Positions 16,788 through 24,643 of a stretch of 64,000 bases of DNA are shown here, piece after piece. The stretch covers positions 146,300 to 210,299 of the forward strand of contig JAWKVC010000005.1 in assembly GCA_041398245.1 (NCBI GenBank), given 5' to 3'. Origin of the DNA: UBA7672 sp041398245. Its GTDB lineage: Bacteria; Pseudomonadota; Alphaproteobacteria; Caulobacterales; Hyphomonadaceae. The notes below the pieces were generated by a model, which saw only the letters and a program-made list of their open reading frames with translations, was not told where the DNA came from and searched no databases. How positions within the stretch are numbered: the stretch's first letter is position 1; the number at the start of each line of letters is the position of its first letter. Both the position numbers and the translations under genes were made by a program.

Positions 16788-18755
16788 TTATTGGGGCGGG
16801 GGCGCTTCGGTGAACACGGTGTCGAACAGGCCGTCGAACAGGCTCGCGCCAAAAGTCGTTACATGGTTGGAGTCGGCATAGATCGAGCGATCCATCCGGA
16901 CGAGATCGCACGTCGTCCGGTTGCACAGCACAGGTTCGGAATCCAGCACCCTCACGCCCGCTTCCGCCAGCACCCGGTCCACGCGCACGAGCAGCCGGCG
17001 ATGCGTCTCGGCGTCCAGCGGACTGACGCCCGGCGCGCCAAGCCAGTAAGCGAGACCCAGCTGCTTGGCCGGCGCCAGCGAAGGTTCGGGCAGGGGGCGC
17101 AGCACGACCAGCTCGCGCTTGCCGAGCAGCGCGCGCGTCGCGGCGAAGCCCTTGGCCAGCATGGCGGCGTTCTCGTCCTGTGAGGACGACTGGCGGCCTT
17201 CGAAAGTCAGGTATTGCTGCGCGTCGGATGGATCGTTTGGTTTCTCGATGTACCAGGCGAGCCGGCCGATCAGGACGACCTGACCGATATCCGGCTGGCT
17301 GGCGATATAGGCCAACGCCGCTTTCACGAACGCCTCGCAGTCAACATCGCCCCTGATGCGGTTGAGGCCGGCCAGCGGCGGGCAGCCATTCCGCGTGAAG
17401 ACGAGCCCGCGCGCGCCATGAGCCGCGGCGGCGCGCGACAAGGACGGCCACAGGACATCGCCATGGCTGTCGCCGATGATGGCGAAGGTCGGTTTCACCG
17501 CCGCGTCGTCTACGCCTGCATGGCACACATCGCCCGAGCGAGCCTGTTCGACCGAGCGTTGGTTGCAGAAGGTCGAACTCTCCGGCCAGTCATGGCGCGC
17601 GATGTCGTAGTCCAGGACCGTCGCTGTAACGCGCTCCGGAATGCCGTCCCTGACGGCGATGAAGGCGAAGGCTGCCGCCGCAGTCAGGCTGCCAAGCACG
17701 CCGGCGGCGACAGGTTTCAGCGGCCGCGGGCGACCCGTGCGGCCCGAAGGACGGCGGAAGGGCTGCTCGATGAAACGCCACGACGCCACGGCCGCCAGGA
17801 AGCTGAGCGCAAACAGCGCGATGCGGGGCGCCACGGGCTGAGGATCAAAGCCGAGATAGTGATAGATGACGATGATCGGCCAGTGCCAGAGATACCACGA
17901 GTAGGACACCTTCCCGACGAAGGCGATCGGCTTCCAGGCCAGAAGCCGCCCGGCCATGCCGCCGCCTGCATTGGATGCATGGAGTATCATCACGGCGCCC
18001 CCGACCGGCAGCAGCGCGGTGGGGCCGGGAAATGGCGTTGCATGCGTATAGAGCACGCATGCGAGAAAGATCATGACGAGTCCCGCGACACCCATGATGC
18101 TGGCCAGTTGCGAGCCGCGCCTGGGCCTCGGCGCAAGCGCGAGCAGACTCCCTGCCAGCAATTCCCACGCGCGCGAGGGCAGAAGGTAGAACGTCACCTG
18201 CGGATCAAAGCTGATCGCATAGGCGCTCCATGCCAGTGAGCCGGCGGCGAGCACGATAATCGCCGGCAACAGCCAGCGTGGCCGCCAGCGACCGAGCACC
18301 ACGACAATCACCGGCAGGACGATGTAGAATTGCTCTTCCACAGCCAGCGACCAGGTGTGGATCAGCGGCGATTGTGAGGCTTCCTGGAAGAAGTAGTTGA
18401 TCTCGAGGTTGAAGAAGAAGTTGGACGAGAAAAGCGCGGCGAAGAAACCGGCGCGGCCAAGGTCGTTGAAGTCCGATGGCAGCATCACGAACCAGGCCAC
18501 GGCCAGTGTGAAGGCCAGCATGACGAACAGCGCGGGAAGCAGCCGGCGGAACCGTCGCTCGTAGAAGGTCAGGAAGGTGAAGCTTCCGGCCTTCACCTCG
18601 TCATGGACGATGCTAGTGATCAGGAAGCCGGAGATGACGAAGAACACGTCAACGCCGACGAATCCTCCACTGATGGCTGGAAAGCCATAGTGATAGAGCA
18701 CGACCGCGAGCACAGCGACGGCGCGCAGGCCGTCGATCTCGCCCCTGTAGACCAT
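16788..18755 (-). CDS. OafA/YrhL-type acyltransferase with C-terminal SGNH domain
   Basis: 655 residues. The N-terminal Acyl_transf_3 domain opens MVYRGEIDGLRAVAVLAVVL and has about ten membrane helices, with active-site HTWSLAVEEQFY. It is followed by a periplasmic SGNH-hydrolase-like domain: block I FAIIGDSHGDVLWP and a late D-x-x-H equivalent DSNHVTTFG. Such two-domain proteins move acetyl or other acyl groups across the inner membrane and onto surface polysaccharides such as O-antigen. It is flanked on both sides by entericidin-like lipoproteins, all leftward, and the group separates purS from purQ. The sugar target is unknown. Confidence 0.92.
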   Translation of the reverse strand: MVYRGEIDGLRAVAVLAVVLYHYGFPAISGGFVGVDVFFVISGFLITSIVHDEVKAGSFTFLTFYERRFRRLLPALFVMLAFTLAVAWFVMLPSDFNDLGRAGFFAALFSSNFFFNLEINYFFQEASQSPLIHTWSLAVEEQFYIVLPVIVVVLGRWRPRWLLPAIIVLAAGSLAWSAYAISFDPQVTFYLLPSRAWELLAGSLLALAPRPRRGSQLASIMGVAGLVMIFLACVLYTHATPFPGPTALLPVGGAVMILHASNAGGGMAGRLLAWKPIAFVGKVSYSWYLWHWPIIVIYHYLGFDPQPVAPRIALFALSFLAAVASWRFIEQPFRRPSGRTGRPRPLKPVAAGVLGSLTAAAAFAFIAVRDGIPERVTATVLDYDIARHDWPESSTFCNQRSVEQARSGDVCHAGVDDAAVKPTFAIIGDSHGDVLWPSLSRAAAAHGARGLVFTRNGCPPLAGLNRIRGDVDCEAFVKAALAYIASQPDIGQVVLIGRLAWYIEKPNDPSDAQQYLTFEGRQSSSQDENAAMLAKGFAATRALLGKRELVVLRPLPEPSLAPAKQLGLAYWLGAPGVSPLDAETHRRLLVRVDRVLAEAGVRVLDSEPVLCNRTTCDLVRMDRSIYADSNHVTTFGASLFDGLFDTVFTEAPPPQ

Positions 18756-18901
18756 GGATGGGGTCCCCCACGCGGCCTCGCAATTCCGCGCCGCGCGAAG
18801 ATATCCACGTCCATGGCCGGATCAATATGACTGAGAAAACAATGGTCGCCTGCGGCGCGAGCAGCATCCGAAACAAGTCGTGCGGATTAGAAGGCGCCCA
18901 A

Positions 18902-19153
18902 CTATTCGGGCTGACGCAGCGGCGGCGGATCGTCCGTAAGCGGAGGCTGGCATTCGGGACCGGTGGGTGTCCGGCCATGTGCATCGGGCGCGCAGGCGGG
19001 GGCGTCGCCCGTCTTCGAGCCGCCCTGCAGGTCGGACGCGGTGTCCGACATCGCGCCGCCCAGCGCCTGCAGATCCTGGCCGACGCCGGACATCATGTTG
19101 CAGCCGCCCAGCGTCATCGCGAGCGCCGCCATGAGGATCACGCCCCTGTTCAT
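18902..19153 (-). CDS. Entericidin-like lipoprotein with C-terminal extension
   Basis: 83 residues from the ATG at 19153, which has a strong GGAGGG site. The signal ends at lipobox LGGC, and NMMSGVGQDLQALGGAMSDT matches the entericidin pattern seen at 16567-16701. An unusual Pro-rich tail of about 45 residues with two Cys follows (ACAPDAHGRTP, PECQPPLTD). It lies upstream of the acyltransferase with a 146-bp gap. Function unknown; the tail suggests a role different from its short relative. Confidence 0.75.
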   Translation of the reverse strand: MNRGVILMAALAMTLGGCNMMSGVGQDLQALGGAMSDTASDLQGGSKTGDAPACAPDAHGRTPTGPECQPPLTDDPPPLRQPE

Positions 19154-19244
19154 GAAATCCCTCCGTCGAGCCATGGCCTCACTCCCTCCGCCCGGAATCA
19201 GGCGAAAATCGGGTTACGTTTTACGACGGTCGTGTTCGCCTGAC

Positions 19245-19517
19245 TCAGGTCTTCTGCTGGTCGCCGGCGACCCGGTGCTCGACCGTCAGCGGCCGGCAGA
19301 CCAGATCATCGCTTGCCTGATAGACAATCGCGGGCGCCACCTGTTTCAGCGCGTATTCGTCGGCTGCGGCGTTGCCGCTCGACTGCAGCACCTTGGCGCT
19401 CTTCACTGTGCCATTGCCGCTCGAACAGACATCCAGCACGGTTTCATAGGTGGTTACGGTTGCGCAGCCGCCGGCGGCGAGGCCGGCAAGGGCGGCGAGG
19501 GACAAAATGGCCCGCAT
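19245..19517 (-). CDS. Small lipoprotein with TonB-C-like domain
   Basis: 90 residues. The lipobox region is LAAGGC, and the mature part includes GTVKSAKVLQSSGNAAADEYAL, here identified by its pieces SAKVLQSSGN and DEYALKQVAPA, which recall the beta-strand/helix of TonB C-terminal domains. It has no transmembrane anchor or Pro-rich linker, so it is not an energy transducer itself. I prefer the ATG at 19517 because AAGGGG precedes it. It is divergent from purQ and heads the leftward block between purQ and purS. Confidence 0.65.
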   Translation of the reverse strand: MRAILSLAALAGLAAGGCATVTTYETVLDVCSSGNGTVKSAKVLQSSGNAAADEYALKQVAPAIVYQASDDLVCRPLTVEHRVAGDQQKT

Positions 19518-19663
19518 GGAGATCCCCTTCCAATTCGTCGGCAAACGGTAGCCTACCCGCCGCGCCGGTCAACGCCCCGCCGCTCACGCCCTCGCGACTC
19601 GGGGCGAAACCTGCTAGAGGCGCGCGCAAGGCCAGCCGGCCCCCGAAAACCGCAAGAACGCCC

Positions 19664-20326
19664 ATGAAATCTGCTGTCATCGTCTTTCCCGGCTCCAACT
19701 GCGACCGCGACGCCCAGACCGCCCTGCGGCAGGTGACGGGCGCCGAACCGGCGATGGTCTGGCACAAGGACGCTGTCATCCCGGACGGGGTGGACCTGAT
19801 CGTCCTGCCCGGCGGGTTCTCCTATGGTGATTATCTCCGCTCGGGCGCCATGGCGGCGGCCTCGCCGATTGGCGACGCCGTGCGCGCACACGCCGCCCGC
19901 GGCGGTTACGTCCTCGCCATCTGCAACGGCTTCCAGGTGGCGACCGAGATGGGCCTGCTGCCCGGCGCGCTCCTGCGCAACGCCTCGCTCAACTTCGTCT
20001 GCCGGCCACAGCCTCTCGCCATCGCAGCCAACTCCTCGGCTTTCACCGCCGCCTACAAGGGCCAGCGCGAAGTCTCTTTCCCGATCGCACACCATGACGG
20101 CAACTACTTTGCCGACGCGGCCACGCTCGACCGGCTGGAAGGCGAGGGCCGGGTCGCCTTCCGCTATGTCGGCAATCCCAACGGATCGGCGCGCGACATC
20201 GCCGGCATCCTGTCGGAGAATGGCCGCGTGCTTGGCATGATGCCCCACCCGGAGCGCGCCATGGCGGGCCAGGAAGGCGGCAATGACGGCGTGAAGCTGT
20301 TCGAAAGCGTGCTCGCCGCCGCCTGA
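19664..20326 (+). CDS. purQ: Phosphoribosylformylglycinamidine synthase subunit PurQ
   Basis: 220 residues. It is the class I glutaminase that supplies ammonia to PurL for FGAM synthesis. Visible are MKSAVIVFPGSNCDRDAQ, the oxyanion region LPGGFSYGDYLR, catalytic Cys in ILAICNGFQ (seen as VLAICNGFQVATEMG) and the catalytic His/Glu pair in MMPHPERAM. The ATG at 19664 gives the standard start. No purL follows; dps is next, behind its own palindrome. purS lies 3.1 kb upstream. Confidence 0.96.
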   Translation: MKSAVIVFPGSNCDRDAQTALRQVTGAEPAMVWHKDAVIPDGVDLIVLPGGFSYGDYLRSGAMAAASPIGDAVRAHAARGGYVLAICNGFQVATEMGLLPGALLRNASLNFVCRPQPLAIAANSSAFTAAYKGQREVSFPIAHHDGNYFADAATLDRLEGEGRVAFRYVGNPNGSARDIAGILSENGRVLGMMPHPERAMAGQEGGNDGVKLFESVLAAA

Positions 20327-20399
20327 TCGGGCCAAGCGGTTTGAGCCAGACAGGTTGGGCCAGATCGCCGCACGGGTTGCCGCGGCCTGGGCCATGCTT

Positions 20400-20420
20400 A
20401 TATTAGAATCGTTCTAATAT
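20400..20420. promoter_or_regulatory. Perfect 21-bp palindrome upstream of dps (candidate metalloregulator operator)
   Basis: ATATTAGAA-TCG-TTCTAATAT has nine-base arms around a three-base centre and is strikingly AT-rich here. It ends ten bases before the dps ATG, against the GGAGG ribosome site. The core TTAGAAnnnTTCTAA agrees with the iron control element reported for Irr in other alphaproteobacteria. Since Irr is not expected in every lineage, another Fur-family or redox regulator is possible. Its position suggests repression. Confidence 0.7.
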
Positions 20421-20430
20421 GGAGGTTCGG

Positions 20431-20898
20431 ATGGCTATTGAAATCGGCATCGAGACGAAGGCCCGGAAAAAGGTCGTGGGCGCGCTGGAGCAGGTGCTCG
20501 CGGATACCTACGGCCTCTACAGCAAGACCCACGGCTATCACTGGAACGTCGAAGGCCCGATGTTCAACACGCTGCATCTGATGTTCGAGACGCAGTACAA
20601 TGATCTGTGGACCTCGCTTGATCTGATCGCCGAGCGCATCCGCTCGCTGGGCGAGTACGCTCCCTATGGCGGCCAGATCGGCGCCAAGTCGCGCATCCCC
20701 GCCGACGACGGCGTGCCGGGCGCTGAAGCCATGATCGCCAATCTCGTCGACGGCAACGAGCAACTCGTGCGCTCCGCGCGCGAGGCGCTGAAGGCCGCCG
20801 AGGAAGCGGGCGACCAGGCCACCGCCGATCTGATGACGCAGCGTGTCGCCACCGGCGAAAAGACGGCGTGGATGCTCCGCGCCATGATCACGAAGTAG
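20431..20898 (+). CDS. dps: Dps/ferritin-like DNA-protection protein
   Basis: 155 residues. Dps assembles into 12-mers that store iron and use up peroxide, shielding DNA. The ferroxidase-site elements are THGYHWNVEGP (His) and, further on, FETQYNDLWTSLDLIAERI (Asp/Glu). The start at 20431 follows GGAGG by five bases; the ATG at 20419 overlaps that ribosome site and is not credible. The palindrome just upstream suggests iron- or stress-dependent control, which suits the product. Monocistronic on the plus strand. Confidence 0.92.
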   Translation: MAIEIGIETKARKKVVGALEQVLADTYGLYSKTHGYHWNVEGPMFNTLHLMFETQYNDLWTSLDLIAERIRSLGEYAPYGGQIGAKSRIPADDGVPGAEAMIANLVDGNEQLVRSAREALKAAEEAGDQATADLMTQRVATGEKTAWMLRAMITK

Positions 20899-20910
20899 CG
20901 CAAGGCGGCG

Positions 20911-21441
20911 CTACAGCGTCGGCGTTGCGATCGGCCGGAAGTGCCAGAACTGCTTCGTCGGCTTGCCGTCGCCGGCGACGCGGATCACTTCGCTTTCAAC
21001 GCCGCCGGCGCCGTCCGTGAAGTAGGCGATGGTCAGCTTGCCATCGGCGCTCTGGAAGGTGATGCGGCCGGGCTCGATGCTCTTCAGCGGCGTGAAGCTC
21101 CACTTCATGCCCGAGCGCGTGTTGGCGACGTCGAGCCCGTAGATGCCGTCTTCGTTCGGTCCGATGCGGTGATATTCGGTATAGGCGCGGTCGTTGCCGA
21201 TGTTCGTCAGCGCCGTTCCGGTGACGACGCCGTTCACGGGTCCGATAAAGGTCTCATAGACCTGCGAGCCATTGTCGTTGGTGTGGACGCGTGCGCCCTG
21301 CATCCACGACAGCGAGGCGGCGCCATCGGGCACCATCACAGGCGTCGTCTGTCCCGCGGGCGTTGGCGGTTGCGGTGTCTGCGCGATGGCCGCGCCAACA
21401 AGCAATGCGCCCGCGATGAGCGGGCCTGCAATCCGGATCAT
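20911..21441 (-). CDS. Secreted DUF6265-like protein
   Basis: 176 residues with a cleavable signal peptide ending near AAIAQTPQPP, then a short Pro-rich linker. The body contains SLSWMQGARVHTNDNGSQ and YETFIGPVNGVVTGTAL and looks like a small lipocalin-like beta barrel of the DUF6265 type (W-x-x-G start, E-x-W/F, G-x-x-x-G). It has no recognised catalytic residues. Convergent with dps. Periplasmic or secreted; function unknown. Confidence 0.6.
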   Translation of the reverse strand: MIRIAGPLIAGALLVGAAIAQTPQPPTPAGQTTPVMVPDGAASLSWMQGARVHTNDNGSQVYETFIGPVNGVVTGTALTNIGNDRAYTEYHRIGPNEDGIYGLDVANTRSGMKWSFTPLKSIEPGRITFQSADGKLTIAYFTDGAGGVESEVIRVAGDGKPTKQFWHFRPIATPTL

Positions 21442-21510
21442 GCCTGTCTCCCCCGGGCTGTTCCGTTATGTGCCGCAGCCTAGACCCGGGATGGCGTCTG
21501 CGCCAACCCC

Positions 21511-22128
21511 TCAACGCCCGCGCAGCAAGGGCGCCGGATCAGGGCATATCGCCAGCCAGCGTTCCATCTCGCTGCGCCTGCACACGCCGGGATAGTCACC
21601 CTTCGCCGCGCCGATCTCGAGCAGCACCTGGAAGTGCAGATGTGGCGGCCAGCCGCCGTTTTCGCGCTTCGTGCCGAACTCCGCGATCTTCTCGCCGGCC
21701 ATGAAGGCCGCGCCGGGCTTCAGTCCCTGAAGGCTGCCGCGCGAAAGATGGCCATAGAGCGTGTGGAATTTCAGTCCCGGCGCCGGGGTATGTTCGAGAA
21801 TGATGGTGGGCCCATAATCGCCCGGCTGGTCGTTGATGCGGAAGGAATGCACGCGCGCGTTGAGCGGCGTGATCACTTCCGTTCCCGGCGGTCCGAACAC
21901 ATCAACGCCAAGATGTATCGTGCGTGGCTCCTCGCCCTCGGGCGCGAACAGCGCCTGCGTGTAGACGCTGCGATCCTCGCCATAGCCGCCCGCGCGCAGC
22001 GCTTCGCCCGGCTTCACCTCGGCTGCGTCCAGCTTGCCGTGCAGCGCGGCGCCGACGCCGGGCACAACCTCGATCCCGCTCGGGCGGAGTTTCGCGATCC
22101 AGTCGGCGTAGGCGGCGGCAGCGCTCAT
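21511..22128 (-). CDS. M23 family metallopeptidase
   Basis: 205 residues. LysM/M23-type zinc peptidase core: HLGVDVFGPPGTEV (H-x(3)-D), then YGHLSRGSLQGLKPGAAF and the HLHFQ motif that completes the zinc site. M23 enzymes usually cut peptide bridges in peptidoglycan, but this protein has no signal peptide or membrane segment, so it may be cytosolic or exported otherwise. Its ATG overlaps the upstream gene's TGA (ATGA), indicating translational coupling with the secreted protein at 22125-22772. Confidence 0.85.
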   Translation of the reverse strand: MSAAAAYADWIAKLRPSGIEVVPGVGAALHGKLDAAEVKPGEALRAGGYGEDRSVYTQALFAPEGEEPRTIHLGVDVFGPPGTEVITPLNARVHSFRINDQPGDYGPTIILEHTPAPGLKFHTLYGHLSRGSLQGLKPGAAFMAGEKIAEFGTKRENGGWPPHLHFQVLLEIGAAKGDYPGVCRRSEMERWLAICPDPAPLLRGR

Positions 22129-22772
22129 GGCAGCACCGGCGGCTCCGCGCTCCAGCACGCATCGAGCGCCTGGAACGTTTCGCCGAGCCAGTCGCCAAGC
22201 GCGCTCACCGCGCCGCCATCGACGGCGTAGTTCTGCGTGTAGTCAGGATCGGTCTGCGGCCAGACCTGCGTCGTCATCCAGAAGCGGACGATCGGCTGAT
22301 CGCCCTCGCCGCCGGCCATGTCGCGATAGGGTCCATCGCCGGTCAGCTTCGGCGCCAGCACAGGCTCCAGCTTTTCGATCGCCGTCACCAGCGCAGGGCA
22401 GCGATCCTGATCGGTCCAGCGCGCCTGGTACTTCGCCGCCCGGCTGTCATCGACATAGCGCGCCGCGAAGAAGGGCGGGGCGGTCTTGCCGGCGTACTCC
22501 TGATAGACGCGGCGGATCTCCGCCGGCGTTCTCGCATCGGGCAGAGGCGCGGGTATCCGGTAGAAGGTGATGATGCGGCACGCCGGACCTTTCACGTCGT
22601 GATAGGGCTCGGCCTTGAAGCTCGCGCCGCCGAACGGCCCGAACTCATCAAGCGGCTGGGTGCGCGCAGCGAACTCGGTGTTGGCGCAGACGCGTGAATT
22701 GGCCTGGGCCGCAGCCGCGGGCGCCAACAGGCCCAGCGCAGCAAGCGCGCCTGCAATCCAGCCAATGCGCAT
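22125..22772 (-). CDS. Secreted hypothetical protein
   Basis: 215 residues from the ATG at 22772, which follows GGAGG. The signal peptide ends near AAAAQANSR. The mature protein has several Cys (RVCANTE, GPACRI, DRCPAL, DACWSAE), consistent with disulfides in the periplasm, and many aromatic residues (RFWMTTQVWPQTDPDYTQ). No domain is recognised. It is coupled by ATGA to the M23 peptidase, suggesting the two work together. Confidence 0.7.
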   Translation of the reverse strand: MRIGWIAGALAALGLLAPAAAAQANSRVCANTEFAARTQPLDEFGPFGGASFKAEPYHDVKGPACRIITFYRIPAPLPDARTPAEIRRVYQEYAGKTAPPFFAARYVDDSRAAKYQARWTDQDRCPALVTAIEKLEPVLAPKLTGDGPYRDMAGGEGDQPIVRFWMTTQVWPQTDPDYTQNYAVDGGAVSALGDWLGETFQALDACWSAEPPVLP

Positions 22773-22855
22773 GAAGGCCTCCGGCAATCGTCCAACTTGG
22801 TCGGGGACCTTAGCGGGCTGGCCTGCGCCTTCCAGTGTTTTTCAGCAGCCGCTCA

Positions 22856-23464
22856 TCACAGGCTCGACAGGAAGTCGAAGGTCGTGTCGTCGTACCAGTA
22901 ATCCTTGCGCCGATCGTTTGAGATCATCACGCCGGCATGCCGTCCGAGTTCGCGTCCGTCGGCGGCTGCAATCATCAGCGACGGCATGAATGGCCGGGCC
23001 GCTCCCCGGCGCGCCTCCCCGAAATGCTTGACGAACATCTTCTCGGCTTCGGGCGTCGCGCGCGTGTTGTCGATGCCATGCGCATTCAGCCTCTTCAGCA
23101 GGGCGCGCGCCTCCGGTAACGGCTTTTCATCGAACGCCTGGATCAGCAGGATGCGCGCCCGTGCGTTCGCCTTGATCAGCCGCTCGGCCATCTGGGCCTC
23201 GCCCGATTTCTCGATCAGACAGGGCGTGCACCATGTCGCCCACAGCGCGATGATCGCCGGCCGGCCGTCCATCCAGTCGCCCAAGCTGATCTCGCCATTG
23301 CCGGTTTCCAGCATCGCGTTCATCGGCGCGCGGGCCTCCTTTCGCGGCTTGCCCCAGGCCAGATACGCCTCGAATTTCAGGAGCTCTTCGCGCGTCTGCG
23401 CATGGGCGGGAAACGCGGCGGCGGCGGCAGCGCCCGCCAGCAGACCTCGTCTCGACAGCCGCAT
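22856..23464 (-). CDS. TlpA-like thioredoxin-fold protein with Tat signal
   Basis: 202 residues. SRRGLLAGAAAAAAF is a twin-arginine signal; the mature domain has ALWATWCTPCLIEKS, a thioredoxin-like CxxC (WCTPC) as in TlpA/ResA-type periplasmic reductases. These keep cysteines reduced, for example during cytochrome c maturation. AGGAGGGGG precedes the ATG. It lies just upstream of the secreted Cys-containing protein and downstream of trxB, all leftward. Confidence 0.85.
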   Translation of the reverse strand: MRLSRRGLLAGAAAAAAFPAHAQTREELLKFEAYLAWGKPRKEARAPMNAMLETGNGEISLGDWMDGRPAIIALWATWCTPCLIEKSGEAQMAERLIKANARARILLIQAFDEKPLPEARALLKRLNAHGIDNTRATPEAEKMFVKHFGEARRGAARPFMPSLMIAAADGRELGRHAGVMISNDRRKDYWYDDTTFDFLSSL

Positions 23465-23521
23465 GTCCCCCTCCTGACAACAGGGAGAGACTAGATGCGC
23501 CCGTTGACGGATTGAAGCCCC

Positions 23522-24490
23522 TTACTCGGCGGCGACCTTGGCCTGATGCGGCAGGCCTTCGAGATACTTCTCGGCCTCAAGCGCCGCCATGCAGCCCATC
23601 CCCGCCGCCGTCACCGCCTGACGGAAGATATCGTCCGTCACATCGCCCGCGGCATAGACGCCGGGAATCGACGTGGTGGTTGAGCCCGGCGTCGTCTTGA
23701 GATAGCCGCCGGGTTTCATCTCGAGCTGGCCTTCGAACAGCTGGGTCTGCGGCGCGTGGCCGATGGCGATGAAGATGCCGTGCACGGGCAGCTCGGTAAC
23801 GGCGCCTGTCTTTAGGTTTCTCAGCTTGGCCTTGGTCACGCTCAGCGGGCCTTCCTGTCCGATCACGTCGGCCAGCTCCGTGTCCCACACCACATTGACC
23901 TTCGGGTTCTTGAACAGCCGGTCTTGCAGGATCTTCTCGGCCCGGAAACTGTCGCGGCGGTGAACCACCGTCACCTTCGATGCGAAATGCGTCAGGTGCA
24001 GCGCTTCCTCGACGGCGGTGTTGCCGCCGCCAACCACCACCACTTCCTTGCCGCGATAGAAGAACGCATCGCAGGTGGCGCAGGCGGACACGCCGAAACC
24101 CTTGAACTTCGCTTCGCTCTCAAGGCCCAGCCACTTCGCCTGCGCGCCCGTGCAGATGACGAGCACGTCGCAGGTGTAAGTGTCGCCGCTGTCGCCCTTC
24201 AGCGTGAAGGGGCGGTTCTTGAGATCAGCCTCGACGATGTGATCCGACACGATCTCCGTGCCGACATGCATGGCCTGCGCCTGCATCTGCTCCATCAGCC
24301 ATGGGCCCTGGATGACATCGGCGAAGCCCGGATAGTTCTCGACATCCGTGGTGATGGTCAGCTGGCCGCCCGGCTGGATGCCCTGGATCAGCAGCGGCTT
24401 GCGCAGCGCCCGCGCGGCATAGATCGCCGCCGTGTAGCCGGCCGGGCCGGAGCCGAGGATGATGATCTGGGAGTGGCGGGTCGTGGTCAT
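23522..24490 (-). CDS. trxB: Thioredoxin-disulfide reductase TrxB
   Basis: 322 residues. FAD enzyme that passes electrons from NADPH to thioredoxin. FAD motif ILGSGPAGYTAAIYAARA, redox-active CATC within SACATCDAFFYRG, NADPH motif VVVGGGNTAVEEAL and the C-terminal FAD segment YAAGDVTDDIFRQA are all present. I start at the ATG at 24490, preceded by AGGACC; upstream reading lacks homology. The next gene upstream (ELM1-family) is co-directional after 153 bp. Confidence 0.97.
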   Translation of the reverse strand: MTTTRHSQIIILGSGPAGYTAAIYAARALRKPLLIQGIQPGGQLTITTDVENYPGFADVIQGPWLMEQMQAQAMHVGTEIVSDHIVEADLKNRPFTLKGDSGDTYTCDVLVICTGAQAKWLGLESEAKFKGFGVSACATCDAFFYRGKEVVVVGGGNTAVEEALHLTHFASKVTVVHRRDSFRAEKILQDRLFKNPKVNVVWDTELADVIGQEGPLSVTKAKLRNLKTGAVTELPVHGIFIAIGHAPQTQLFEGQLEMKPGGYLKTTPGSTTTSIPGVYAAGDVTDDIFRQAVTAAGMGCMAALEAEKYLEGLPHQAKVAAE

Positions 24491-24643
24491 GGCTCGGTCC
24501 TGTCTTTGACCCTTCCTAACGGGCCAGTCCGGGCCGCGAAATGGGGCATGAAGCGCCGAATCCGCATTCCGGACCCATATTCTGGGGATGCGCGCGCGAA
24601 CGGAAAAGGCCCGTCCGGACCCCATTGTCTCAGTTGAGATTTT

